Assembly (NCBI RefSeq): GCF_045863935.1
Contig: NZ_BTVP01000016.1
Span: 1-64,000, forward strand
DNA: 64,000 nt
DNA from: Parvibaculum sp045863935
GTDB taxonomy: Bacteria; Pseudomonadota; Alphaproteobacteria; Parvibaculales; Parvibaculaceae
Direction: 5' to 3'
Made by a program: the position numbers and the translations under genes. The notes below the pieces were generated by a model, which was not told the origin of the DNA, did not search any database, and saw nothing but the letters and a program-made list of their open reading frames with translations. Of this stretch, positions 16,713 to 25,004 are shown in pieces. How positions within the stretch are numbered: position 1 is the stretch's first letter; each line of letters begins with the position of its first letter.

Positions 16713-17069
16713 TCAGGCGAGGCCGCCCTTGACGATTTCGGTCATCGTGACGCCGAGCCGGTCGTCCACCACGACGACCTCACCACGCGCGACGAGCCTC
16801 TCATTGACGTAGATGTCGATGGCCTCGCCGACCTTGCGGTCGAGCTCGACGATTGCACCTCGTCCGAGCTTCAGCAGGTTCGACACCTCGATGTGCGTTT
16901 TTCCGAGGACCGCCGAGACGTTGACGGGTACATCGAAGACCGCCTCGAGGTCCTGCGCGGTTCTTGCGACGTCTTCTTCCTCCTGCGCGATTTCAGTCTC
17001 CCCGAGAGAGGAAGCAACCTCGGCATTGGCGAGATCGGGAAGCGCGACTTCTTCGTCCTGGTCGGCCAT
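16713..17069 (-). CDS. fliN: flagellar motor switch protein FliN
   Basis: C-ring protein of 118 residues. An acidic N-terminal tail (1-40) is followed by the SpoA domain: VFDVPVNVSAVLGKTHIEVS, LLKLGRGAIVELDRKVGEAIDIYVNERLVARGEVVVVDDRLGVTMTEI. With FliG and FliM it forms the rotor switch; fliM is not in this window. Confidence 0.96.
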   Translation of the reverse strand: MADQDEEVALPDLANAEVASSLGETEIAQEEEDVARTAQDLEAVFDVPVNVSAVLGKTHIEVSNLLKLGRGAIVELDRKVGEAIDIYVNERLVARGEVVVVDDRLGVTMTEIVKGGLA

Positions 17070-17098
17070 GATGAGAACTCTCCTTCAGATATCCGTTG

Positions 17099-17779
17099 TT
17101 ACCGCTCGTCCCGATCCGCTCCGCGGGGCTCAGGCATGGCTAGTGAATTGTTATGTCCGGTTTTCATCGTTTCGATGTGGCGGGTGATGATCTCGACGAT
17201 TTCGTGCTCGATTTCTTCGCGATTTCGGGCAACGCCGCCGTCGGCCCATTCCACAACGCAGTCGCCCTCGGTCATTGCGGGCTCGCCAAGAAGAATGATG
17301 CGGCCCGTGAGACCCCGCTCCATCGCCATGCGATCCACCGTTTCCTTCATGCGATCGACAAGCGAAGCCGAAACGCGAAGCAGGATGTGCGGCTCGCGGT
17401 TCAGGTGAGTGAGGCAGTCCCGAAGCAGGGCCTCGATTTCGGTTTCCGGCTGTGCCGCGATGAGCGCCGGCGCGAGCTTGCGAGCGACTTCGAGAGCGAG
17501 TTCGGAGGCTTCGCGTTTTGTGGAGGCGACATGGCTGTCGAGGGCAGCCAGGAGGGCGGCGGCACTCCGGGAGAGCTGTGCCATGGCGTCGCCGAGTTGC
17601 CGGTCGGCCTCGGCTTCGGCGTCGCAGCGGCCCTGTGCCTGACCGGCGGCAAAGCCTTCCTTGCGCGCGGCTTCCATATCCGCCTCGGTGAAGGCAGGCG
17701 ACGACGGAGCCTTCGTGGCGGGTCGCCCGGACTCGTCGCCGAAGTGTGTGTCGAAGGTGAACTTCACTGCCTGTTTCAT
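17099..17779 (-). CDS. fliH: flagellar assembly protein FliH/FlbE
   Basis: Protein of 226 residues with an Ala/Glu/Gln-rich helical middle (EADMEAARKEGFAAGQAQGR is the typical FliH glycine-repeat type entry) and a conserved C-terminal FliH domain (ILLRVSASLVDRMKETV, GDCVVEWADGGVARNREEIE). FliH regulates FliI at the export gate; in Caulobacter the same position in the operon is named flbE. Located between fliG and fliN. Confidence 0.9.
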   Translation of the reverse strand: MKQAVKFTFDTHFGDESGRPATKAPSSPAFTEADMEAARKEGFAAGQAQGRCDAEAEADRQLGDAMAQLSRSAAALLAALDSHVASTKREASELALEVARKLAPALIAAQPETEIEALLRDCLTHLNREPHILLRVSASLVDRMKETVDRMAMERGLTGRIILLGEPAMTEGDCVVEWADGGVARNREEIEHEIVEIITRHIETMKTGHNNSLAMPEPRGADRDER

Positions 17780-17812
17780 ACCGTTGATCCGGATGTCCCT
17801 TGTCTATGCCGG

Positions 17813-18838
17813 TCAGTAAATGAGTTCGTTGTCGGAGCTGTCGGAGGCGATCATGATCTCGCCCTTGTTGGCGAGGTCCTTGGCGATGTTGACCATCGTG
17901 GTCTGCGCCTCGTCGACGTCCTTCAGACGGACAGGGCCCATCATTTCCATGTCTTCGCGCAGTATCTTTGCGGCGCGTTCCGACATGTTCGCGAAGAAGA
18001 GGTCGCGCAGCGCGTCGGACGCACCCTTGAGGGCAACAGCAAGCTTGTTCTTGTCGACCGCGCGCAACAGCGTCTGTACGGAGCCGGGATCGAGACGTCC
18101 CAGGTCCTCGAAGGTGAACATGAGCGCCTTGATGCGGTCGGCGGATTCGCGCGAGCGTTCCTCCAGCGACGCGAGGAAGCGGCTTTCCGTCTGGCGATCG
18201 AAATTGTTGAAGATTTCAGCCATCAGCTCGTGGCTGTCGCGCCGATTTGTACGCGACAGGTTCGACATGAATTCCGAGCGGAGCGTCTGCTCGACCTTGT
18301 CGAGAATTTCCTTCTGCACGGACTCCATTCGCAGCATGCGCGTGACGACCTCAAGCGCGAAGTCTTCCGGCAGGCAGGCGAGGACCCGGGCGGCATGCTC
18401 GGGACGAATCTTCGTGAGCACCACGGCGACGGTTTGCGGATACTCGTTTTTCAGATAGCTCGCCAGTACGGCTTCGTTCACGTTGCCGAGCTTCTCCCAC
18501 ATGGTGCGGCCGGCGGGGCCGCGGATTTCGTCCATGACAGCGTTTACCCGGTCCTCGGGCAGGAAGCGCATGAGAAGACGTTCGGTCGACTCGTAGGAAC
18601 CAACAAGGGCGCCGGTGCCAGAGACTTTGGAGGCGAACTCAACGAGAAGCTTTTCCACGGTGCCGGCCTGCACCGAGCCGAGAGAAGACATGATCTGCGA
18701 CATCTCGCGGATTTCATCCTCGTCGAGCATCTCCCAGAGAGGTGCAGCGTCGTCCGCGCCGATCGCGAGCATGAAGATCGCTGCCTTCTGCGGGCCGGTG
18801 AGGGTCTTTTCGTCCTTGATTTTCGGTGCCGTCGCCAA
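17813..18838 (-). CDS. fliG: flagellar motor switch protein FliG
   Basis: Rotor protein of 341 residues. N-terminal FliF-binding domain (GPQKAAIFMLAIGADDAAPLW), middle armadillo-like part with EHAARVLACLPEDF, and C-terminal torque domain with charged residues in FTFEDLGRLDPGSVQTLLRAVDKNKL and MSERAAKILREDMEMMGPV. TTG start at 18838 with a GAGG site upstream. Twelve nt downstream of fliF. Confidence 0.97.
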   Translation of the reverse strand: MATAPKIKDEKTLTGPQKAAIFMLAIGADDAAPLWEMLDEDEIREMSQIMSSLGSVQAGTVEKLLVEFASKVSGTGALVGSYESTERLLMRFLPEDRVNAVMDEIRGPAGRTMWEKLGNVNEAVLASYLKNEYPQTVAVVLTKIRPEHAARVLACLPEDFALEVVTRMLRMESVQKEILDKVEQTLRSEFMSNLSRTNRRDSHELMAEIFNNFDRQTESRFLASLEERSRESADRIKALMFTFEDLGRLDPGSVQTLLRAVDKNKLAVALKGASDALRDLFFANMSERAAKILREDMEMMGPVRLKDVDEAQTTMVNIAKDLANKGEIMIASDSSDNELIY

Positions 18839-18849
18839 TTTTCAGATCC

Positions 18850-20523
18850 TCAAGCGGTTTCGTGCAGCCAGCTGCGCACAATCGAGATGGATTCGTCGGG
18901 ATGGCTCGAGACGAGTTCGCCGATCTTCCGGACGGAAGACTGTTTCACCTTGCCGGCGACCTGGGCGATGTCGATCAGCATGTCGTCGTTCAACTGATCC
19001 GGTGCGGGCAGCGCGCCAGCGAGAGCATCTCCGCCGTCCGGGCCCATGAGTGCCGCATGGCCCTCGGTCATTCCGGCACTGGAAGTTCCAGGCAATGCCA
19101 GTCGCCCCGCACCGGCAAAGCCACCCGTTTTCGCGAGAAGAGGGCGCGCTACGAAGAAAATGGCAACGAGAGCGAGAACAGCGAGCACAGCGAGTTCGGC
19201 GAGGCGCATGATGTCTGCACGCGTGAACCCCATGAAGCCCGCGGCTTCGTCGGTAGCGGCAGTGCCTGCATCGAGTTCGGGCCGTGCCGCGAATTGCAGG
19301 TTCACAACTTCGACCTGGTCTCCACGAGCCTCGTCAAAACCCATTGCGGTTTTGATCAGCGCTTCGATCTTCTCGAGTTCCTGCTGGGCGCGCGGCGCAT
19401 AGGTCACCGCGCCGTTCTCACCCTCGACATAGGAGCCGTCCACCAACACGGCGACGGAGAGGCGTTTCACGCGACCCGGTTCGAGAACTTCGGTCTTGGT
19501 CGTGCGCGAAATCTCGTAGTTTACCGTTTCTTCGGTCCGGTTCGCCGCCTGGCGAGCGCCTGACTCCGCCTCTGTTCCGCCGAGGTTGGCATTCGGCAGA
19601 TTGTTGCCAACCGTCACGCCATCATTTGCGGCTCCATCAGCGCTGCTGGACGAGTCCTCGACGGACTGTGTCGAGCGAACGACCTGGCCGTTCGGATCGA
19701 ACGTGTCCGAGGTCTGGGTGATTCTGTTGTAGTCCATCTGCGCCGTCACTTCGACGCGGGCCTTGTCGACACCGACGACGCGCTGGACGATGTTTTCGAG
19801 GTGTGTGCGAAGCCGCGCTTCGTAACCGGTGCGGCGTTCGTCGATGGAGCTTGCGAAGATCGCCTGATTGTCGTCGCCTGCACCGCTTGCGAGCAGCGTG
19901 CCGCGCTCATCGACGATGGAAACGCGGCCGGGTGCGAGGCCATCTACCGCGGACGCAACGAGGTACTGTATGGCCTTCACCTGCTGCGTCGAAAGGGTAT
20001 CGCGGCTGACCTTGAGCACGATCGACGCCGTCGGTTCGCGGCGCTCGCGAGAGAAGAGCTCCCGCTCGGGAAGAACGAGGTGGACGCGCGCGCCCTTGAT
20101 GCCGTCGATCGCGCGGATGGTGCGTGCGAGTTCACCCTCGAGGGCGCGGAGATGGTTGATGTTCTGTAGAAAGCTTGTCGTGCCCAGGGCGTCGGCGTTG
20201 TCGAAGATCTCGTAACCGACCGTTCCGCCCGCAGGAAGCCCCTTTTCGGCCAGCATCATGCGCAGGCGCAGCACGTCCGCCTGCGGCACGTAGATCATGC
20301 TGCCGTCGCCGCGCAGTTCGTACGGCACCTTTGCGGCGTCAAGTTGGGCGACCATTTTGGCGGCATCTTCGACGCCGACGTCGGAGAACAGGAGCGCCTT
20401 GGGTTCGGTCCCCAGCCGCAAACCGATGAAGGCAAAGAAAACCAGAAGGGCAACGGCGACCAGCCCGAGTGCCGCGAGGCGTACTACGCCCAGGGATCTG
20501 AGAAGATTCGAGAAGTTATTCAC
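18850..20523 (-). CDS. fliF: flagellar MS-ring protein FliF
   Basis: MS-ring scaffold of 557 residues with two transmembrane helices (about 14-34 and 435-455), the PRK-like secretin/ring-building region (VPYELRGDGSMIYVPQ, LRALEGELARTIRAIDGIKGARVHLVLPERELFSRE) and a C-terminal FliG-binding tail (IGELVSSHPDESISIVRSWLHE). The GTG at 20523 is chosen because AGAGGTG lies 5 nt upstream and the residue string begins VNNFSNLL; a Met 22 codons earlier has poorer support. First gene of the flagellar operon. Confidence 0.96.
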   Translation of the reverse strand: MNNFSNLLRSLGVVRLAALGLVAVALLVFFAFIGLRLGTEPKALLFSDVGVEDAAKMVAQLDAAKVPYELRGDGSMIYVPQADVLRLRMMLAEKGLPAGGTVGYEIFDNADALGTTSFLQNINHLRALEGELARTIRAIDGIKGARVHLVLPERELFSRERREPTASIVLKVSRDTLSTQQVKAIQYLVASAVDGLAPGRVSIVDERGTLLASGAGDDNQAIFASSIDERRTGYEARLRTHLENIVQRVVGVDKARVEVTAQMDYNRITQTSDTFDPNGQVVRSTQSVEDSSSSADGAANDGVTVGNNLPNANLGGTEAESGARQAANRTEETVNYEISRTTKTEVLEPGRVKRLSVAVLVDGSYVEGENGAVTYAPRAQQELEKIEALIKTAMGFDEARGDQVEVVNLQFAARPELDAGTAATDEAAGFMGFTRADIMRLAELAVLAVLALVAIFFVARPLLAKTGGFAGAGRLALPGTSSAGMTEGHAALMGPDGGDALAGALPAPDQLNDDMLIDIAQVAGKVKQSSVRKIGELVSSHPDESISIVRSWLHETA

Positions 20524-20599
20524 CAACCCACCTCTTGTGCCAGCGCGCAAGTCCTGGACCCTATTCTGGGTCCTGCTTCCGCGCGACATCAGGCAGTCG

Positions 20600-20614
20600 G
20601 CAAATCCTTTGCCC
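20600..20614 (-). promoter_or_regulatory. weak sigma-54-like element upstream of fliF
   Basis: Minus strand GGGCAA-N5-TTGC has the spacing of a -24/-12 promoter with two mismatches in the -24 box (TGGCAC expected). In Caulobacter fliF is a CtrA/sigma-70 gene, so this may be chance. Confidence 0.3.
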
Positions 20615-20684
20615 CTCTAACCTCGATTCCTGTTGCCCAATCGAGGCGCCCCGTGCCGCTGGGCAAAAATTACCGCGTACGGCC

Positions 20685-20700
20685 TAAACAGATGTTTAAC
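20685..20700 (-). promoter_or_regulatory. CtrA-like box upstream of fliF
   Basis: TAAA-N7-TTAAC, one mismatch from the CtrA consensus TTAA-N7-TTAAC, about 165 nt before the fliF GTG. Position fits CtrA control of the early flagellar operon. The 20524-20749 region holds no gene. Confidence 0.5.
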
Positions 20701-20749
20701 GCAGGCGGCATTTTTTGCGGGGTGAGACGGCTGGTGGTAAAAAAGCAGT

Positions 20750-20789
20750 AAAAAATATGGCGCCGGCGGAGGGAGGATCCGCCGGCGCC
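20750..20789 (-). terminator. Rho-independent terminator of sciP
   Basis: Minus strand: perfect 12-bp stem GGCGCCGGCGGA / TCCGCCGGCGCC (20789-20759) with loop TCCTCCC, followed by ATATTTTTTA. Ends the sciP transcript and insulates the fliF promoter. Stem and loop resemble the second hairpin of the small RNA at 1745-1785. Confidence 0.85.
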
Positions 20790-20824
20790 CGGAAAGACAG
20801 CAAGGACGCAGATACTATTCTATC

Positions 20825-21100
20825 TTACTGCCTGTACTGCTGAACTCTGGTTGCCCGGAGCCCGGCCAGACCGTGACGTTCGATGGAGCGCTGCCAGCTC
20901 AGGAATTCCTCGACCGTCAGCGTGTAACGGCGGCAGGCATCGTCAAGGCTGATCAGGCCACCGCGAACGGCGGCCACGACTTCGGCCTTGCGACGTATGA
21001 CCCATCGCTTCGTATCCGGCGGCGGAAGGTCAGCAACCGTGAGCGGACTCCCGTCGGGGCCGATCACGTAGTTGACCTTGGTGGTCTGGTGCTCACTCAT
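20825..21100 (-). CDS. sciP: CtrA inhibitor SciP (DUF1153)
   Basis: Helix-turn-helix protein of 91 residues (RRKAEVVAAVRGGLISLDDACRRYTLTVEEFLSW, then ERHGLAGLRATRVQQYR). Known biology: SciP binds CtrA at promoters and prevents RNA polymerase recruitment, and its own gene is activated by CtrA. A CtrA-like box at 21153 lies 53 nt before the start, consistent with that loop. It sits between fliF and the flgD-fliK operon. Confidence 0.93.
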   Translation of the reverse strand: MSEHQTTKVNYVIGPDGSPLTVADLPPPDTKRWVIRRKAEVVAAVRGGLISLDDACRRYTLTVEEFLSWQRSIERHGLAGLRATRVQQYRQ

Positions 21101-21152
21101 CGAACTTTGGTCTCCGTGCTCTTCGCTTGTTTCAGAGCATAAGGACGCGGCT

Positions 21153-21167
21153 TTAAAAAACGGCTAA
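21153..21167 (-). promoter_or_regulatory. CtrA-like box upstream of sciP
   Basis: TTAA-N7-CTAA on the plus strand (TTAG-N7-TTAA on the sciP strand), one mismatch from consensus, 53-67 nt upstream of the sciP start. Confidence 0.5.
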
Positions 21168-21233
21168 GCGCGAGGATAAAATTTGCCCGGATTCAAGGGG
21201 TTAGCTGTTCCATTGCGGGACGGATGAACCAAG

Positions 21234-21914
21234 TCAGGAGCCCGTTTCCGGCGTCTTAACCGAGACCACCTGCGAGTAGCGGATCTGGGCACCGTTCACA
21301 GTGAGGAGAGGATCGGTGGTACTGAGATCGATCGCCGTCACGATGCCGGTCGTCCGCGTGTCCACGGCGACGGGCTGGCCAGTGGAGCCGTTCGCCACGA
21401 TTTTCAGGAAGTAGGTACCGTCGGGCACTTCATTGCCCTGGCCGTCCTTTCCGTCCCAGGCGAACTGGTGGTCACCCTTGGCTGCGTCCATCTTTTCCGT
21501 ATAGACGGTGGCGCCGTCGGAATTGATGACCTGGAGCGTCGTGTCCGGAGCATCGTCCGCGACGGCAAAGCTCCATGTCGCTTCGCCATCAGCCAGCAAT
21601 GCACCGGTACCCGACCCGGTGATCTCCTTGCCGAGCAGCGACACTGAGAGATTCGAGTTCTGGATCGAATAGGCAGTCAGCAGGGTCTCGAGGTTCCGGT
21701 TTGTCTGGATGGATTGTTCGACACCGGACATCTGCACGAGTTGCTGTGTGAACTGATCCGAACTCATCGGATTGGTTGGATCCTGATGCTGAAGCTGTGT
21801 TGTCAGAAGCTTCAGGAAAGTGTCGAAATTGCCAGCCAGAGCGGAGGACGCCGTGGAGGAATTATTGCCGTTGATGGCTGCCTGAACGGCGGCTGAGGCG
21901 GATGCAATATCCAT
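21234..21914 (-). CDS. flgD: flagellar hook-capping protein FlgD
   Basis: Hook scaffold of 226 residues: conserved N-terminal FlgD segment (FDTFLKLLTTQLQHQDPTNP, then SDQFTQQLVQMSGVEQSIQTN), then the FlgD Ig-like/tudor part (WDGKDGQGNEVPDGTYFLKIVA). Caps the growing hook. Eighteen nt downstream of fliK, so co-transcribed from the sigma-54 promoter at 23469. Confidence 0.96.
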   Translation of the reverse strand: MDIASASAAVQAAINGNNSSTASSALAGNFDTFLKLLTTQLQHQDPTNPMSSDQFTQQLVQMSGVEQSIQTNRNLETLLTAYSIQNSNLSVSLLGKEITGSGTGALLADGEATWSFAVADDAPDTTLQVINSDGATVYTEKMDAAKGDHQFAWDGKDGQGNEVPDGTYFLKIVANGSTGQPVAVDTRTTGIVTAIDLSTTDPLLTVNGAQIRYSQVVSVKTPETGS

Positions 21915-21932
21915 GAGTTGGGCCTTTCTGCG

Positions 21933-23429
21933 TCAGATGCGGATATCGACGCCGCCATTCGTGGCGAGATTGATGTTGTAGATCGGCGCGAGCGGCATCT
22001 CGGCATCGGCCTCGCCGGAGGAGGTTGCGGATTTACCGCCGTCGGCGAAATCGCGCTCGCCGCCATTGTCGTTCTGGTCGCGAAGGCTGAAGTTCAGGCT
22101 GTCGTTGTCGGCCTGCAAGCCTGCATTGTTGAGTGCCTGCTGGAGGGCGCGTGCGTCGCGCTGCAGAAGGTCGAGTGTCTCGGGGCGGTCCACGGTCATA
22201 TGCGCAACCACATGTCCGTCCTTGCGCACTTCCATGCGCACGTCGATGCGGCCCATCTCGGGCGGGTCCAGGCGGATGTCGAAACGGTTTGTCCCCTTCT
22301 GGAGATTGCGGGCCATCAGGAGCGCGATGGTGTTCGCGGGGAGTTGCGTAGGCTGCGACTGGCCTGGCAGCGTACCAATGCGGATGGTGGCGGCGTTGCC
22401 GCCGGCGTTTGCCGATTGCTGGACCGTGGAGATAGGCATGTCGCCGCTGCTGGCAGATGCGCCGGCGCTTGCGCTCGTCCCCTGCGCCATTTGAGCTGCG
22501 GGGGTAGCGGAATGAGCCGCCGGCTGTCCCGTTGTCGGCGACGCGGCTGCATTCGCCTGCGATGGGGCTTGCCGGTCACCCGACTTCCGTTCCGCAAGCT
22601 TCTCGGCCGCTTCCTGCCCGAGACCCTTTCCGGCCTTTTCCGGCTTTGTCTCAGCCGTTTCCGCATTGGCGGCAGCGAGCTGCTCCGCCGCGGTATCGTT
22701 GACGGATGAAGTCTGGGCGGCGTTCTGGGCGTGGGCCGCGACCGGTGACGCGGCACGATTTTGCGTCTTTCCGGTGTCTGTGGCGGATGGCGTTTCCTCG
22801 CCTGGTTGGGCCGTCGGGGCGGCCTGTCCCTCTGTGGCTTCCGTACCGGCGGGTGCCGCCGCCTGCTGCGAAGCGGCGTTGCCGGTTCCTTTGATCGCGA
22901 CAGGCGCGGCCGGTGAAGTGCCCTTCTCCGGTGTCTTCGTCGGAGCCGTGTCCGTTGCCGGGACGGCGGCAGCGGTAGTCGCATCTGCGGCTTCGTCCCC
23001 GTCCGCCGTGTCTGCCCCATCTTCTGCCGGGACTTGCTCGCTTTCCTCGGCTTCGACGGTTTCCACGGCGGCGACCGCCGTATCTTCCTCTGTCGTTTCG
23101 ACCGGGAGGAGGGCCTCCGTATCGGCGGCCGGTGCGGTCTCGATGGACGAGCTTTCTCTGGCGCCGACCTTCTTGCTCTCCCGGTCGCGGTCGTCGCGCG
23201 CCGCTTCGCGGGTCGAGGGTTCGTCCTTGCGTTCGGGCGTGGCGGTACGCTCACGCCGTTCGACCGGCCGATCGTCGCGGCGGCCGCTGCTCAGTTTGCT
23301 GTTTTCGGCCAGATGGCGCGCGAAGTCGTTTGCCGCGTCGACGGCGGGGTTCCGGACGGAGCCCGGCTGAATGACAAGCGACTCCGAAGAGGAGGCGCTG
23401 CGCTGCGTGGCCGACGAAGAGAATTCCAT
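21933..23429 (-). CDS. fliK: flagellar hook-length control protein FliK
   Basis: Molecular ruler of 498 residues. Residues 40-330 are a low-complexity Ala/Glu/Thr/Pro-rich stretch; the conserved C-terminal FliK domain follows (about 350-450: FDIRLDPPEMGRIDVRMEV, VDRPETLDLLQRDARALQQA, LNFSLRD). The domain switches export specificity when the hook is full length. Preceded by a sigma-54 promoter and followed by flgD. Confidence 0.93.
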   Translation of the reverse strand: MEFSSSATQRSASSSESLVIQPGSVRNPAVDAANDFARHLAENSKLSSGRRDDRPVERRERTATPERKDEPSTREAARDDRDRESKKVGARESSSIETAPAADTEALLPVETTEEDTAVAAVETVEAEESEQVPAEDGADTADGDEAADATTAAAVPATDTAPTKTPEKGTSPAAPVAIKGTGNAASQQAAAPAGTEATEGQAAPTAQPGEETPSATDTGKTQNRAASPVAAHAQNAAQTSSVNDTAAEQLAAANAETAETKPEKAGKGLGQEAAEKLAERKSGDRQAPSQANAAASPTTGQPAAHSATPAAQMAQGTSASAGASASSGDMPISTVQQSANAGGNAATIRIGTLPGQSQPTQLPANTIALLMARNLQKGTNRFDIRLDPPEMGRIDVRMEVRKDGHVVAHMTVDRPETLDLLQRDARALQQALNNAGLQADNDSLNFSLRDQNDNGGERDFADGGKSATSSGEADAEMPLAPIYNINLATNGGVDIRI

Positions 23430-23468
23430 AAGGTCACCCGGTCGAAGAAAATGGCTCGAGCCTTTGGA

Positions 23469-23484
23469 AGCAAGCGCTGGGCCA
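23469..23484 (-). promoter_or_regulatory. sigma-54 promoter of fliK-flgD
   Basis: Minus strand TGGCCC-AGCGC-TTGCT: an excellent -24/-12 match with correct 5-nt spacing, about 40 nt before the fliK ATG. FlbD, encoded nearby, is the likely activator. Confidence 0.75.
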
Positions 23485-23692
23485 TGCGCCGCGCCGAGAA
23501 AAGATAAGTAATTTCAGAGGCTTGATCTTGACGGAGAGGCTGTGCCACTCGATATTCCGTGCCGGTTCGGCAGATTTTGCCGGGCAACCGGCGCCTTGGC
23601 CTGGTCCCTTGCCGCGAACGGCAAGGCCCATATGATGCGCAACATGGCGAAACCCTTCAGACGGAGTGCCGGGACGGTCCGGCCTTGCAACC

Positions 23693-24910
23693 ATGCGTAA
23701 TGCCTTCGACAACAGGACGGGCCTCAATAGCCTCGATCTTCCGGGCCGTCCGGAAGAGACGCGGGTCGTTGTCGCGATGTCGGGCGGCGTCGACAGCTCG
23801 GTCACGGCTGCGCTCCTCAAGGAGCAGGGCTACGACGTTGTCGGCATCACGATGCAGCTCTACGACCATGGGGTTGCCGTTCAGAAGAAGGGCGCCTGCT
23901 GTGCGGGGCAGGACATTCACGACGCGCGGCGCGTTGCGGAGCAGATCGGCATTCCGCACTACGTACTCGACTATGAGGATCGTTTTCGCCGGGCGGTAAT
24001 GGATGATTTCGCTGACTCCTACGCAGCCGGTGAGACGCCCATCCCGTGTGTCCGATGCAATGAGCGTGTGAAGTTTCGCGATCTTCTCGAAACGGCGCGC
24101 GAACTTGGCGCAGCAGCGCTTGCGACGGGTCACTACATCGCCAGCCGGCAGGGGACCAATGGCCGCGAGATGCATCGCCCGCGCGATCTCGATCGCGACC
24201 AGAGCTATTTCCTGTTCACGACGACGCGTCAGCAACTCGATTTCCTCCGGTTTCCTCTCGGCGATCTGACCAAGCCGGAGGCGAGGGCGCTGGCAGCGCG
24301 GATGGGGCTCGGTGTTGCCGACAAGCCGGACAGCCAGGACATCTGCTTCGTACCGGGCGGGCGCTATACGACCATCGTTCAGAAGCTTCGTCCGGGGGCT
24401 GCCGAACCCGGTGATATCGTCCATCTCGACGGACGTGTGCTGGGCCGCCACGACGGCATCATCAATTTCACGATCGGTCAGCGCCGTGGGCTCGGTATCG
24501 GCGCGAGTGGGCCCGACAGTGAGCCTGTTTTCGTCGTGAAGCTCGATCCCGCGCGGCGGCAGGTCGTCGTCGGCCCCAGGGAAGCGCTTGAGACGCACCG
24601 GCTGACTCTGCGGGATATCAATTGGCTTGGAGACGTTCCCTTAAAGGAACTCCCGGAAGAAGGGCTCCCGGTTCTCGCCAAGGTGCGTTCGACGAGGCCG
24701 CCGGTCGCGGCGCGGCTCAAGCCTGCCCACGAAGGGGCGGAAATCGATCTCCTCCAGGGCGAGGACGGCGTTGCGCCGGGTCAGGCCTGCGTCTTTTATG
24801 AGGCGGGCTCAGGCGAGCGGGTGTTGGGTGGTGGCTGGATCGCCCGCGCCGAAAGCCGCTGGCAGTATGTGGATGCCGGGCTGGCCGGAAGGGCTGGGGC
24901 GGCCGAGTGA
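23693..24910 (+). CDS. mnmA: tRNA-specific 2-thiouridylase MnmA
   Basis: Thiolates U34 of tRNA-Lys, -Glu and -Gln. 405 residues: PP-loop SGGVDSS (30-36), catalytic Cys motif PCVRCNERVKF, second Cys in SQDICFVPGG, and the C-terminal barrel (GQRRGLGIG, DGVAPGQACVFYE). The ATG at 23693 (MRNAFDNR) is chosen over a GTG nine codons earlier. Its substrate tRNA-Glu occurs in this window. Confidence 0.96.
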   Translation: MRNAFDNRTGLNSLDLPGRPEETRVVVAMSGGVDSSVTAALLKEQGYDVVGITMQLYDHGVAVQKKGACCAGQDIHDARRVAEQIGIPHYVLDYEDRFRRAVMDDFADSYAAGETPIPCVRCNERVKFRDLLETARELGAAALATGHYIASRQGTNGREMHRPRDLDRDQSYFLFTTTRQQLDFLRFPLGDLTKPEARALAARMGLGVADKPDSQDICFVPGGRYTTIVQKLRPGAAEPGDIVHLDGRVLGRHDGIINFTIGQRRGLGIGASGPDSEPVFVVKLDPARRQVVVGPREALETHRLTLRDINWLGDVPLKELPEEGLPVLAKVRSTRPPVAARLKPAHEGAEIDLLQGEDGVAPGQACVFYEAGSGERVLGGGWIARAESRWQYVDAGLAGRAGAAE

Positions 24911-24931
24911 AACGCAATTTAGCCTCAATCG

Positions 24932-24999
24932 GGCTCGATATAATGTTGCCGTGTGAGGGCGCAGGCCGCACATTGGCTCGGTATAATTTGCGGGGTGAG
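24932..24999 (+). repeat. direct repeat with two TATAAT boxes upstream of pmtA
   Basis: Copy 1 (24932-24957) and copy 2 (24975-24999) share GGCTCG, TATAAT, TTGC and GTGAG in the same order, 43 nt apart. Each contains a perfect -10 hexamer (24939-24944 and 24982-24987) but no recognisable -35. It lies between the mnmA stop and the pmtA start, so it could be a duplicated promoter or operator. Confidence 0.6.
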
Positions 25000-25004
25000 C
25001 GGTT

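Noticed and set aside
15270..17408. 712-codon open frame antisense to flbD and fliN
   Set aside because: Shadow of conserved genes; crosses two real gene ends.
17153..18997. 614-codon open frame antisense to fliH and fliG
   Set aside because: Shadow; no domain visible, and both sense genes are certain.
20600..20614. sigma-54 promoter for fliF as a firm call
   Set aside because: Two mismatches in the -24 box, and the early flagellar class is usually CtrA driven; kept only as a weak feature.
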